Shown here: piece after piece, positions 10,607 to 22,980 of the stretch | Layout: the number at the start of each line of letters is the position of its first letter | Position numbering within the stretch: position 1 is the first letter of the stretch | DNA from: Apostichopus japonicus | Taxonomy: Eukaryota; Echinodermata; Holothuroidea; Aspidochirotida; Stichopodidae | Direction of reading: 5' to 3' | Length of the DNA: 64,000 nucleotides | Assembly (NCBI RefSeq): GCF_037975245.1 | Contig: NC_092582.1 | Coordinates: 26,078,077-26,142,076, forward strand | Notes under the pieces: generated by a model | The model's input: only the letters and a program-made list of their open reading frames with translations | The model's database searches: none | What the model was told of the DNA's origin: nothing | Position numbers and translations under genes: made by a program

Positions 10607-13526
10607 TCAGCCCGGGCGCTAAACTTTCAAACCATGCAGGGAGAGGCAAAATCATATTCAAACCACGACCACCGCCAGGTTAGAACGTGCTTGTGAGAAC
10701 CCTGCTCTACTAAAAGTGATATTCTAGTTACATTTAGGATTGCTCATTAAGATTTTCAAATCATCATCATTGTCTTGGTTGCTACTTTTTCTGATGTCAT
10801 TATCATTTGTGAATTATTGTTATTGTTGCTATGTTACATTTGCCAGTATCAATTTTGCTTATTGTTCTCTCAAAATTGCAGAGTAGAAGGAAGAAATGTT
10901 AGCTAATAGTTATTATACCATATGTTCTTGGTCTCTAAATTGTTTACGCTGAGGTCAGTATGAACAGAAGTGTTTATAATAGTTTTCCTTTCTGTTAAAG
11001 TATTTTCTGAATCATTTCATTAATTTTATATTTATACTGGAATTTTCAGTAGGTGTTGGCTTCATTGAGGGTCAAAGGCTACTCAAGGTCAGTAGAGTAA
11101 CATAGAGCATCTAACTCAACAAGGAAAAGTTGGTAGTCATATGTAGTGCATATAGGTTTCTGACATTGAGTACTATTCTATAAATTTGTACAGTATAGCA
11201 GAAGCCCATGTGAGATAACTAGATATATGAAACTGAAAGCCATGTTAACATGATAGTTCAATGTTGGAATGATGAAGGGAAGTTTGTATGCAGGTGTATC
11301 ATGTGCTGAGTGCTCTTAGCCAAGTCAAAGGTTATTTGAGGCCAATATAGGTAAAATCTGAAAACCTTCATGATCCCATACTATCTAGTATCTGACTAGT
11401 AGCTGCTTTAATAGCTGAATCTTAGGGCAATTAATATATTTATCGGAACAAGTAATGTACCTCAAAAGACTTCTTAAGCTCTTTTGAGCCCCATTCAATA
11501 TTTCAGTGTATTAACTTCATCATTCTTTTAACAAATTTACTCCAAATTGCTAGTTTCATGTTCTGACAATGAACCTTTGTCATATCATGTTGCATGAGTG
11601 CTGTAACTGGTTTACAAGCTTGCAAAAGTCTTAAAAGGAGGATAGGGTGTTGGGATAAATAGTTCAAAATAATATTAACAAAATTGTACCATATTTTGCT
11701 TTTCTTTTTTCCCATATGTTGCCACTGCTTGAATAAGACTAGTTGATAGGACTTTTTGTGAGCTCCACCTTTGACAACAAGGTACAGTAGACTTCAACTG
11801 CATCTTGTTGGCAACATCCTAGGAAAGTTTCAATAAACACAGATGTTTCTATAAAATGAGGAATCTGATGAACATTCCAATACTGCGAGTCTTTATTGGA
11901 CATTTCAGCAGGAGGCAATAAACAATTCTGCTATCGTTACATACTGTAGGTCCTTCATAAAATGCCACTTAAAGAACTGTATTACTTCCTTGGGAAGGTG
12001 AATTTTATTGTCAAATACAACATCTGTCAAATATTTAGTTTCCCAACCTGTCCAACTACCCCCCCCCCCCCACCCCTCCATTTATCCCGAGTAGTTTACA
12101 GAAACTGGGACAGAACATTTTTTGTGGGAAACAAGGGTTAAATAATGTTGTTTGAGGTATTGAGCATTTATCTATATGTCCCTTTCGAATCTAGATAGGA
12201 GGAAGTAGCAAACAATGCAAGGAAAACATGAAGTTCAAGTGGATGCTTTAATTGCTTTTACCCAAAACATTGCTATATTCATTGATAAATATAATCCACT
12301 TCAAATTCAGTACCGTTATACAACATGCAAAAGAGTTATGATATTGATGTACTTTCTGAATTTAGACCATTGCAGGTGAACAAGTTTAACATTGGTTTTT
12401 AATTTGACTGTATGTAGAAACACCGGTTACATAATGAACCTCAGATACAATGTCGTGTAAATACATATTACTGCTAGGAGCTGTTTAACAAACAGTGAAA
12501 GAAAAATTTATTACTTGACTATCAAGAGATTCGCAGAACTCCTCTCCTTCAACAATATTTACAGTGGTGCAGACTTCAAAGCAGTGCAAGGGCAACAACT
12601 GCCTATCTCTTTAAGAAATTTCCAAGTGCTTTCATTTGTAGCATTTGCATATGTTCAAAAGAAAAATGAAATATTAAAAGATGTGGTCTTTTCAACATGT
12701 TACCACATCTCCCCCCCCCCCCCTCTCTCCCCCATCAAAAAAGTATTGCATGTACAGCAGTAACCCTTTTTGTACATGTGCAATATATGGGGCAGAGCCT
12801 TATTCATGACTTGACCAAGCCCTTTATCCATTTGAATAGCACAAGTTATGTCAGTGGTATTCACATCAATGCCTCATAGAAAATGTGCCTCATGGTAAAT
12901 TTTCTAGCTGATAGCATGAATGTGAATGAGCTGAAGTTGTAGAAGTTGCTTTGTTTATATATTTCTGAAAGTAACATGAAATTTCATAATGATTTTTAAT
13001 GAAAATATTTGCATTTATCAGTAATAAATAGAAAGAAGACATAATGATTTCTGCTATAGTGTCTTATCTCTGCCTCTTATGTTAAAATTGTGTTCATTGG
13101 TTGGTCCTTGTACTTCGAAAATATTGCTCCCTAACTCAGCAAACCCATAATCGATCTGAAGATGCTAATTCAGACAGCTTACTGTTCTAGCAAGTTCTCG
13201 ACCAATTATATTGATGAATTTGCATCTGGATGAATTTGCACTGGATGAATTTGAATCAGGCCAACTATGTAAGGAGCCATTTCTTTAAACCTTGCAAGAC
13301 TGGTCTATAGAGTTTCAGCTAATTTAATACAAGCCGATCGATGAAGAATTCAAATACTGTGTAATCCTATCCTACTTCAAAGGTGTACGTGGTCGAAAGG
13401 TTTCCTAGTAAAATTACTGGTCCTTTCAGATCTGCAACTTCATCTTGAGAACTTCTTTTTGGTCACATAGTAGCTTGAAACAATTGAAAGTTGGAGACAG
13501 TACTTTGAAGATATGTGCTTCGGCAC
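10607..13526. other. Gene-free AT-rich segment
   Basis: Short open frames, such as those at 11,503-11,715 and 12,515-12,763, have no splice support or recognisable domain; the second runs through a C-rich tract at 12,711-12,723. C-runs also lie at 12,060-12,070. I see no gene, RNA or clear repeat boundary here. Confidence 0.45.
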
Positions 13527-13534
13527 CATGTACC

Positions 13535-14083
13535 CAGTGGCGTAGCCACGGGGGGGGGGGGGGGTGGGGGCGACAGCCCCATGAAAGCTTGTCGCCCGCC
13601 CACTGGGATTTTGGGTGTCGAAAAAATTACATGTGCGAAAAATATATCATTCATTGGTCTGCATGGTATCGAATCTCCATGATGACCACTCATGAACGAC
13701 CCTTCGACCGCGGACCGGCAGTAGGCTATAGTTGCTGAAAAACCTGACGTGACATAGCGCATAGGCCGAGATATGTCATGATATTTCAAAGCAACTTACC
13801 AGATTGTCTTTTTTCTTCTATTTCTCTAAACTATTTGATGACCATATCAAGACATGGGGATCTCAAAATAAAGGATGTTGTGAAACTTTAGAGCAGCTTA
13901 CAAGGCCTGGGAAGTGTTATTTCCAACGATCTAGGAGGTCTTTATAGCTGAAAATTTCCCGTACGCTGAGCGCCAACCCATGGTGGCACTCCACTCAGGT
14001 AGTAACAAGACGCCCTCCCAGGAATTGGTCAACCCCCCCAAGCGCCCACCCCCTCCACTGGAACAATCCTGGCTACGTCACTG
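13535..14083. mobile_element. Non-autonomous hAT-like element, family 4
   Basis: The termini CAGTGGCGTAGCCA and TGGCTACGTCACTG are inverted repeats with one mismatch. The element is flanked by a perfect 8-bp target duplication, CATGTACC at 13,527-13,534 and 14,084-14,091. An 8-bp duplication with CAG...CTG ends is characteristic of the hAT superfamily. No transposase frame is present; the frames across it contain a poly-G run. Inside, on the minus strand, is the GC-rich core shared with other families in the window. Confidence 0.85.
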
Positions 14084-14281
14084 CATGTACCACAGGTTTA
14101 TCTGATATCAAAGTGAAAGCGGCTTTCCACAAGAATAAAGAAAGCATATCTACGTTTTTGTGTAACACCCACACAACTCAATCCCCACGCAAACAAGACT
14201 ACCTACGTATAGTTTTCATTGAGGATTCCAATAATTCCTGCAATTTCCTACCAATAACATATGGAAAGTCACTCCTGTTAT

Positions 14282-14660
14282 CGTGGCGGAGCTATAGGGG
14301 TATTGGTAAGAGGGGGTGAGAATGGTCTGTATGGGCGCTTTCGACTTTATCTAAGCGGAGCGCCACCACAGGTTGGGGCAGAGCGTACAGAAATCTTTTG
14401 AGTAAAGATACTCCCTATATGGCCGGAAATGACCCTTTCCGGGCCTTGCTAATTTGCAGATAAACGAAGAATAAATAGGTGTCATCGCCAACAAAATGTG
14501 ACAAATGTCAATAGGTAGATGAGAGCGCCATAAAAAAGTCAATAATCGCGAATAAGTAAAAAAAAGTGATAAATAGCTGAAAAGGGCGCCAGCAGTCCCT
14601 ATGAGTCCGTTGGGGGGGGGGGGGCATCCGCCCCCTGACTGTATTGACGCTCCGCCACTG
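14282..14660 (+). mobile_element. Family 2 non-autonomous element, copy 1
   Basis: Runs from CGTGGCGGAGC (one base short of CAGTGGCGGAGC) to GCTCCGCCACTG. Internal blocks TATCTAAGCGGAGCGCCACC, AATCGCGAATAAGTAAA and AGCTGAAAAGGGCGCCAGC identify the family. The 8 bases to its left are CCTGTTAT and to its right TTGGGAGC, so its own flanks do not match each other; they match the flanks of copy 2 in exchanged positions. Confidence 0.85.
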
Positions 14661-15339
14661 TTGGGAGCTCAGTGTAGGAAGAGATGGGGGGAGAGGGACG
14701 GTATTTTTTAACGGTTTGGGTGAGCGTCTGCAATGATTCGTAATGACATGTTATCGCAAGCGTTCAACATGCTCAAATAAAAAGAATGAATGAGGAGGAA
14801 TTCATATCACTTTTCAATCATTTTTTGAAACAAATTGAGCGAATTGATCGCTAGTAATCTTGAAATTGGTTTTATCACGGTCATTGTCATGTTTCTTATA
14901 TGTACCTTTCTCATATAAAAGAATTCTGTACGTAAGGTTATCAGAAATACTTTTAAAATGACACCAAAGAGATTAAAAATTCTTTTCGAATTTGTTAATA
15001 ATATTGTCTTTTAAGAGACACCGTAGACACGTTGCTCGGTTGGGTTTACTGCAATAGTGGCAAATGGAGACCAATATCCGCACTTAGTGGACCTAATGTT
15101 ATAGTCGTGCATTGACCTTGAACAGAGGGGCCTACCGTGAAAACGTACGGAAAATCCATCCTTTTATATCTCAGCGAGACAATTCCACTGGATACAATAA
15201 TATGACTCAAAAGTCCTTAGATGTGGTCATCATAACAATCACAATAAAAGATATGTATGAAAAGCAGATTAAAGATATGATGGAAACTCAAATGTGGACC
15301 AAAAAACGATGTCCCTACGGATGCCGTTTAGTGACATTT

Positions 15340-16330
15340 ATATAATTTGTGTGTAGTAGGTTCCGTAGCTCTTTTGTGGAAAAACTTTGTAATATGCTTA
15401 AAGTTGGTAGTTCATCCATGCTTTAGATTAATGAGAGACATAGATCATCACGTTTTATGAGGAGGGAGGCTATTTTAAAAATCTGGGTAATAGGTACTGT
15501 AACTCTTTTCTTGGAGAAAGCTTGGAATATGCGGATAAGGAAGAAAGTTTCGAGTTCCTCCCACGCATTAGATAAATGAGGGACCTAGTTCATCACGCTT
15601 TGCGAGGATATCTCATATATTAGGTGTAAGAGAAGCGATGATTGTAAGGAAGGGAAGGGGAGAATGGGGGGGGGGGTAAATGATGTTACCAGGGGGACCT
15701 AATAATTTGTCCTAAATGAGATTTAATAAAATCATTAATGTAAGTAAATTTCATTACTGCCTGCTCTCGCTGATTTCTTTTAACCCTATAGAGCGGAGTG
15801 TGTGAGGTGAAGAAGGGTAGGGCAGGATGGGGGAGGGATGATAAATGACGATGTAACCAGGGGGCTGATAATTCGTTCAATAAGAGATTTGAAAATATAT
15901 ATATATGTAAGTTTATATCATTACTGCCTGCTCTCACTGATTTCTTTCAACCCTTATAAGTTACGCTTATCGGAAGACTATACGCCGATAATACAATTCT
16001 TTAACAAGGAGATGCTTCTAATTTATTAAACTGTGTAACTTTCACTAAGCTATTTGGAAAAAAATATGCTTTTAAGTTGAAAGACTCAGTAAGGATCAAT
16101 TAAGTAGAACAAAGATCGTTGCGTGCTGCGTGTAACGATGAAGTTTCCTACATTGGGATGGGAGAGTACCAGCCTACCAGGGAGTGTAAGATTGAGTGGG
16201 AAGTTAAATGACGGTGTAACTGAGAAATTAAAAAAAAATCTTAGTGATAAAATCATTATTGCTTGCTCTTTGCTGATTTAACATTAGAATAAGTGTCTCT
16301 AATCATTAGATATTCCTTTAACATACGAGG
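15340..16330. repeat. Diverged internal repeats within the composite element
   Basis: A block with TAGCTCTTTTGTGGAAAAACT and ATCATCACG recurs about 150 bases later. A second block (AAATGAYGATGTAACCAGGG ... ATTACTGCCTGCTCTC ... GATTTCTTT) occurs around 15,670-15,790, 15,835-15,965 and, more diverged, 16,200-16,290. No gene is visible. Confidence 0.5.
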
Positions 16331-16396
16331 TTCGGTTGGGGAAGGAGGGGGGGGGGGGGGATACTAGACGGATTGACGGGGAAGAAGATTGGGAGC

Positions 16397-16728
16397 CAGT
16401 GGCGGATCTAGGGATATTGGTCAGAGGGGCGAGAAAGGTCTGTACGGGCGCTTTCGACTTTATCTAAGCGGAGCGCCACCACAGGTTGGCACAGAGCGTA
16501 CAGAAATCTTTTGAGTAAAGATACTCCCTATATCGCCGGAAATGACCCTTTAGGTATAAGTGTCATCGCCAACAAAATGTGACAAATGTCAATAGGTAGA
16601 TGAGAGCGCAATAAAAAAGTAAATAATCGCGAATAAGTAAAAAGTGGTGAATAGCTGAAAAGGGCGCCAGCTTCCCATTTGAGTCCCCCCCCCCCCCCCC
16701 GCCTGACTGTATGGACGCTCCGCCACTG
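16397..16728 (+). mobile_element. Family 2 non-autonomous element, copy 2
   Basis: Runs from CAGTGGCGGATC to GCTCCGCCACTG and matches copy 1 over most of its length. A deletion removes the CGGGCCTTGCTAATTTGCAG part, and a C-run sits near 16,686. The left flank is TTGGGAGC and the right flank CCTGTTAT, the reverse of copy 1. Confidence 0.85.
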
Positions 16729-16974
16729 CCTGTTATGACATTAGAAACAAATACTGATATGAGATGAGTGTGGTATATACCTACTGACGACTGATAACGG
16801 TATTATAGTGCATGTTCTAGCATTTTGACATCGTATGAATCTAGCAGACAACGTACAGGTACCGTCTGGTACCATTATCCGTTTTGAGTGCTATTTAGGG
16901 GTTCTAGGACAAAATCCCCCCAGACAATATCCCCATGACCCATACAAAGCCTGCCTGCAACAACCAGGGATGGC

Positions 16975-17650
16975 CCAGGTGTGACAGTCAAGGCATGGGA
17001 CATTGCACTGGTTAGGGTACCGTTCAGGGGATTGGTCAGGGGACTGGTCAGGGTACTAGTGAGGGTACTGGCGAGGTAACTGTGAGGGCTCCTGTTAGGG
17101 TACCTGTGAGGGTACCAGTCAAGGTACTGGTCATGTGACTGGTCAGGGTACCGGTCATCATACTGGTCACTCTACCAGTCAGGGTTCCACTCAGTGTACT
17201 GGTTAGGGTACTGGTCAGGATACCAGTCCGGATACTGGTCAGGGGACTGGTCGGGAGATCATTGAGGGTAATTGCGAGGCTACCTGTTAGTGTGGCCATG
17301 GGATATAGCTCCATGGTGTGACATTTAAGGGACCGGTCAAGGTACTGGTCAAATTACTGTTTATTGTACCAGTACTAGTAAGGGTATGTGTCAGAGTATG
17401 TGTCAGGGTGCCTTTCAGGATACCAGTTGGGATACCGGTCTGGGTACCGACCGGGGTACAGGCCGGGGTACAGTCCAGGGTACTGGTCAGGGAGGGGTAC
17501 CCGTGGGGGTAACTGTCAGGCTCACTATTAAGGTACCGGTCGGGGTATGGTCGGAGTACTGGTCCGGGAACCACTGAGAGTACCACTGAGAGTACCAATG
17601 GAAATACTGGTGAGGGTAACGGATGACGGTACTGGATGACGATAGCAGGG
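16975..17650. repeat. Degenerate GGTACTGGTCAG minisatellite
   Basis: Dozens of imperfect 12-18-bp units such as GGTACTGGTCAGG and GGTACCAGTCAGG. The long frames on both strands through it (for example 17,287-17,814 minus) are low-complexity Thr/Ser/Pro products and are not genes. Confidence 0.85.
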
Positions 17651-17694
17651 ACCGGGATGACGCATATTTGTAAAGAATTGATGGGATTTTTTAT

Positions 17695-17816
17695 AGCTTG
17701 GGGAGATTTTGGCTTGGGTGGATTTTGTCTTAGGGGGATTTTGTCCAGGGGGATTTTGGCTCTGGGGGATTTTGTCCTAGGGGGACTTTGTCCGGGGGGA
17801 TTTTGTCCTGTCACCC
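17695..17816. repeat. ~20-bp GGGGGATTTTGTCCTA tandem repeat
   Basis: About six units of GGGGGATTTTGTCC with small variations form the right end of the TIR element. A single inverted unit makes up its left end, so the terminal repeat has apparently been amplified on one side only. Confidence 0.8.
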
Positions 17817-17824
17817 TATTTAGG

Positions 17825-20325
17825 TATTAGTATTGGACCAAAAACAGTATTAATGTCGGCACGAAACAAACGTTAAAGAAAGCTCAAATGTTGTTTGTCC
17901 ATCTCTAACATCCCTGGTGGAACCATGGAAATATTTGAAAATTGTCAGCACTGTGGCAAGTCCCCAGACATTTTGATATGTTACCTTTATAGTTAACAAA
18001 TTGGGTAAAGCCTGTTCAGGGAATGATGATAAGCAGCCCCTCCACTTTTATGTTTTTGACAAAATACTATACACTCAAAGCCAGATTTTTAAAGCAAAAA
18101 AATTATGGCTCAGGAACTAATGGTATACTGACAGTTTTGAACTAAAATTGACAGTGAATAATACATGAATTGCATCAGAACATAATTTAAGTAATGTATA
18201 AATGAATGCGCAGTTGCAACTGTTCACTGTATGTTTATTTTTTTCACTCCTCCGAGGAATACTGCTACAAACAGTCAAACAACAAACAATTTTCAATTGA
18301 TCAGGAATACATCAGAAAGTGTCCCTTTCTGTACACTACTGTACAGTATACTGTGTTGCTGACTCAAAACGTAAACAGAGATAGAGGCAGTGAATGTGAT
18401 TGCTTAAAATTCATCAAAAATTGTTGAAGATTTGTTTTTTTTTAAACTTTTACCCAGAAATCTGGCTTATTACCAAACACATACAGTAGTGGAGATTAGC
18501 ATGATATTAAAAGACGAGACACAATAAAAATTGTACAATCATATTCAAGCAGTTGATTGTATTTTCAATCCCAGTTTATATTTTCCACAAGATTTATTTC
18601 ACATAAACCAGGATACTTGCACTATTTCATGACCTCAATTTACTGACCTCTCTCATACATGAGAAACATTTTGGGAACTAACTTATACCTCAAGTATTTA
18701 TCTAGACTTACCAGTATAGGCTGTATCTAATACCGTAACCAATGCAAATTACCACAATATCATGGAGTTTCCATGCTTGGAGGGACAAAATTATACACAA
18801 TACCCCTGGATTGCACAATTTCATACCTATAGTTACAAATGTTGTGGTTTTACAGTATGTTTCATTGGGCTGCACTAGGTTTCCATGACATTGGTGCTAG
18901 TTGCATGTGCCTTTGTTGTATTCACTCCCCTCAATTTTGAGGGGAAAAAATTTAATTTTGTTAAAAGAATAAACTGGTTCTTGGTGTAATAAAAGACCAA
19001 AAGCTTTCAGTAATTAAGTCAGGCCTAACATTGTAAACTTTTCCCATAGCATAACCCCTGAACCCCACTTGTAGAATTGTGAAAGTGTGGTTCAGAAACA
19101 ATGCAGTGTACCCCTGGAGATTTTGTGGGATAAAAGTTTGAAAGATTTATATAATAGTAATCTGCTTAACAAATACCCTTAGTCCTGCACAAGTATCTGT
19201 GTGGTGGTTGTTTAAAATTACTGTACTATGGCTTGCTGATCTTGCTTGGAATACAAACTTAAAACATCTTAAAACATGAGAAATGCATTTAAGAACAGTT
19301 AAAGCAAGGTAAGGCAGCAAAATATCCAGTAACCTCAACACTTAAGCATCAGGACCACTTCAGTTGTATAACAAGTTCCATGTTCTTGACAAGCAGCTGC
19401 AAATGTTCCCTAATACTTACAAAAACATGTAGTGCCACAATGTCACCAAACTAAAATATTTCAAGAAGTACATTGCAAAAGAATGAGTCCATTTATACAG
19501 TTAAATATGTAGAAGACTTCCCATGAAGACTGGTCTGCATTCTCTTGGTTCTGTCTGCTTGAAGCTTATAATATTAATTTCCTCTATCTTTTATATGGTG
19601 TAACAGTGTAACATATCCTGGAACTAGTTAGTTTTCTGTTACTGCTCTGCATTTATGTGAAGCCAATACTACATTACTGTGCCAATCCAACAACTACTCC
19701 CAGCAACTTCCAAACTCCATTGAAAGATGTGATGTGTCCCAGAGGATATACATGAGATGTGTGAATCTACTTCGCGATTTACAGGACATACTTTTGCTTT
19801 GCTTGGCATCGGCTTCTATGCAAGCTTTTAATTGATAAGCCCAACAAGGAGCTACTGTATACCACTATGTACAGCATGATGAAAAGCTTGGTTGATGATT
19901 GTATTCACCCCACTGTAAACTGTGTGATAATCTTGCCTGGCATTTCTAATTAGAGCATATCCTTTGCTGTATTAGCCTGTAGATCTATCCATCTGTTGGT
20001 ACAAAAAGAAAAGCTTTCTCTTAAAGATATGCTGATTTGGTCCCAATTATAGCACGCGCAATATAGCTTGGAATGTTTTGCGATTACCGATTAGACCTCA
20101 CATGACCTCACACTCTACAAATTATGAAAACAATGAACTGCTTTACAAAACTAAATCTCCTGTAATTCAGCCAATATTTTAATCATCTCACAACCTTTCA
20201 TATATACTATTTTCACTGTAAATTTCAATTCGTTTATCCATCCCATTTTGTTCCCATTAATTCTTGATTCATCTTGCCTTGTATACAACATTACACATTT
20301 TATTTATGCAGCCATGCATTCAATT
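17825..20325. other. Gene-free AT-rich segment
   Basis: The short frames at 18,206-18,427 and 19,147-19,341 lack splice sites or protein-like features I can defend. The segment could be intronic for the minus-strand exon at 20.8 kb only if that gene extends leftwards, but that exon ends with a stop. I see nothing else. Confidence 0.4.
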
Positions 20326-20342
20326 GGAGCTGAAACAGCTCC
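20326..20342. repeat. Perfect hairpin GGAGCTG-AAA-CAGCTCC
   Basis: Seven-base arms around AAA. The arms match those of the larger hairpin at 39,146-39,177 and resemble the one at 6,736-6,763. Confidence 0.5.
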
Positions 20343-20840
20343 CTACCATAGCAAGTGCTATTAAAAGTTGCAAGTCATTCAAGCTTTACCAATTGTAAAG
20401 ATTTCAAAATTTAAATATACATGTATGTACATTTTATGTGGACCTAGCCTGACAATTTGGTGTTGTCTTGCATTGACCTTTAAGATTAAAAACCAGAGAG
20501 TGGATATAGCTCTAGTGTAGTTAAATACTATGGACATAGAGGAAAAGATACCACCACATTAACCAGATATACAAAAGTTTTCATCCCTTCTGATTGTTTC
20601 TTTCTTCATTCCATAACTTTGGAATAAATTACCTCAGTTGTTACTCGTATTTGAGATAATAGAGTCCTATGGAATCAAGTTGATGCGATGTCAAACCTAC
20701 AGAATATTAACTTACTTTTTGGTTAATTCAGAAAATATCTTCCGTTTTGCTGTCAATGATGCAGTAGGTCACCCCATCAGTTTGTCCCAGACGGCATCTG
20801 TGCTCTACCTATGATTGCTACCGTTCCAACATTGACTTTT

Positions 20841-20936
20841 TCACTGCATGGCAGCTTCATCGTACAGTGTTATTCCTTTGGATAGTGGGATGTTGTCATT
20901 CATCTTGAGATTGAGAATGTTGATCATCAAATTTGT
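20841..20936 (-). CDS. Putative terminal exon, unrecognised protein
   Basis: On the minus strand a pyrimidine-rich acceptor (ATGTTTTCTCAG) is followed by 31 sense codons in phase 0 and TGA at 20,843-20,841. The peptide includes NLMINILNLKMNDNIPLSKG and ends ITLYDEAAMQ, and looks like ordinary protein rather than repeat translation. I do not recognise it. Upstream exons are not established: a 27-base candidate with donor ACT|GTAAGT near 21,132 is in the right phase, and an open stretch at 21,311-21,544 also looks protein-like, but neither is secure. Confidence 0.35.
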   Translation of the reverse strand, partial: TNLMINILNLKMNDNIPLSKGITLYDEAAMQ

Positions 20937-21645
20937 CTGAGAAAACATTAACAGTGCCAATCAAATAAATATCAAATGGTCAGAGTGTAGATGTGCATTA
21001 TTTCAATTTTTATTGTACGCTTCTCTCCAATATATTTTGGGCAATACAGAGCTCAGATCTTTAACACTGAATATTGCACATTTAGTCAACTTGGTATTAC
21101 TTATGGATCTAAATAGACTTAACAAAATGACTTACAGTATATGCAAGGGAAGGGATAGAAGGCTTTATCAAATTTTTGTGTTATATAGATTTTTGGAGGA
21201 TGTTAACTTTTAATTAGGTGCACTCAGCTTTTGTAATAGTTACATTATGGAAATGTACTGACTCAATAACCTTTTGGATGCATGGCATTGTTATTTTGTA
21301 CAAATTTTGGCTAGTTATAAATAAGACACTTGAAACACAATGCATCACTTGAGAGATTTAGATTAAAGGTATTCTGCATTGGCCCAAATTTGATGCTGGA
21401 TTTTCTAGTGATATATCCTTTAACTGTTTTTATTGATACCCTCACTGGGATATTCAGACATCTTACAGTACAGTGGTGTTTAGAATGTCTGAGAATATTT
21501 TGGAGAGTAAAGACTTCCAAGAACCTTTTGAAAAGTTCTAACAATTATAGCATCTCTTATTCAATACAGGCTACTTGTAAGTTACATTTGCATGGTGACT
21601 TCAGTCTCTAATAATCTAGGCATAGCTACTGTACAGTATAGTAAA

Positions 21646-22231
21646 GGCTTCATAATTGACGCACCTCCGTAATTGACGCATTATTACTAGCAACGATGCA
21701 GCAGGCCGCCTAAACTTTTTTGCAGTCAAACAGAATTACATATTTCATGAGTTTGAATCCATTTGAGGTATTTGCTGACCAAATTGTGGTATTTTTTAAG
21801 CTTTTAACACCCTCCCCCCCCCCCCCCAGTTTTGCACGTTTTTTGGCCATTTGGAAATCTTACACCCTTAAAATACCCAACATTACCTCAATATGAAAAC
21901 ACTACTCTCTGGGACATGACCTGTCAAAGCTTAGTGGCTCAGAGCATAGCAAACAGCATCTAAAGTCAATGGATGTATACTAAGGCCTACACTACAGTTA
22001 GCTTATCGACGAATGTGTCAATTTAGGGGTATGAAAGAACTTGACACGGCAGACATTTTGTGGTCAAATTCTGCTCAATTGTACGGTGCATAAGCACAGA
22101 ACCTTAAATATTTTGAGATCAGAACATTTCTGAGGAACTACACATATGAAAAACACATACAGTTGAGTAATTTGGATTTTTCATTGATAGATATCATTGA
22201 TCAAATCCTTAAGTGCGTCAATTATAAGCCC
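21646..22231 (+). mobile_element. TIR element, fuller copy of the 5.1-kb repeat
   Basis: Left end AGGCTTCATAATTGACGCAC and right end GTGCGTCAATTATAAGCCC form terminal inverted repeats of about 18 bp with one extra base on the left. It is internally similar to 5,111-5,525 and has a poly-C run at 21,814-21,827. There is no coding frame; it is a MITE-like element. I could not define a target duplication. Confidence 0.75.
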
Positions 22232-22980
22232 ACCAGGCTACAGTATTTGGTCATGATTAGGGCAATGTACAGTAACATAATTGTCCAGCAAAATCTAAGG
22301 CCATATATGATACATACATGCACAGTAGGCTAAGAAGTTAAGCTGACCTACTTGAAATCTAATTTCTCTGGCAGTTGGTATTAATTTGTAGCTCAAACTA
22401 CAGACCAGCTTACCCTTGACCCAATGCTAAGGTATTGTTAGGACTTGGACTATGGCCCTAGGCTACAGCCGAACGTAGGCTAGGCCTTACAAGTTTTAGG
22501 CTACAAGCTAGACTATTGAAATATGGGTATGAACAAATAACGTGAAGGCGTATGCAACAACGTTATAATATCAACGTTATTAATATCACCAAACTTTATT
22601 GACTAATCTCATGGACCTTACCTGAAGTTGTTGGTGAGACGTTTTCGTGTTAACGGTACTTTTTTAAGAAAAAGTCAACAAGGAAAGAATCTGGGCACGA
22701 AAACCAAACTACCCGGCGAACGACTGACCAGATCTCAAGCCCAGTGCCCTTGCATCGAGAGGGAACAGATACTACACATCATCTAATATTAGCCGAAACT
22801 GTTACTGGGTTGCAAGCAATGCAGCCTACGGGTATGCGTTAGCCCTGGCGTATACAGTGTACACAGTGTAGAACGTATACACTGAATACAGGCTACTGCC
22901 GCTGTCAAGAAAACTACGGATGCCTGTACGTCAGGTCAACTTATATACCAACTGGGGGATATACTTTGAGAGCAAGACTT
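22232..22980. other. Gene-free segment with TAGGCCT-like strings
   Basis: Contains CCCTAGGCTACAGCC and GTAGGCTAGGCCTTAC. Such strings also appear at 4,915-4,930 and 63,320-63,375. No exon was found. Confidence 0.4.

Larger units (their letters stand above)
14282..16728 (+). mobile_element. Possible composite element bounded by two family 2 copies
   Basis: The outer flanks of the two same-orientation copies are identical 8-mers (CCTGTTAT at 14,274-14,281 and 16,729-16,736), as a target duplication of the whole 2.45-kb block would be. The inner flanks are another identical 8-mer (TTGGGAGC at 14,661-14,668 and 16,389-16,396), as if one copy had earlier been inserted at TTGGGAGC and the locus was then duplicated or circularised. 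The 1.7-kb middle holds internal repeats. A 77-codon frame at 15,112-15,345 has no recognisable domain. Confidence 0.6.
16900..17816. mobile_element. TIR element carrying GC-rich minisatellites
   Basis: The inverted ends GGTTCTAGGACAAAATCCCC and GGGGATTTTGTCCTGTCACC are imperfect but clearly related. TATTTAGG flanks both sides (16,892-16,899 and 17,817-17,824), giving an 8-bp target duplication. The interior is almost entirely tandem repeat, so it encodes nothing. Confidence 0.7.

Noticed and set aside
17287-17814. 175-codon minus-strand frame rich in Pro, Thr and Ser
   Set aside because: It translates the GGTACTGGTCAG and GGGGGATTTTGTCC minisatellites inside a transposon.
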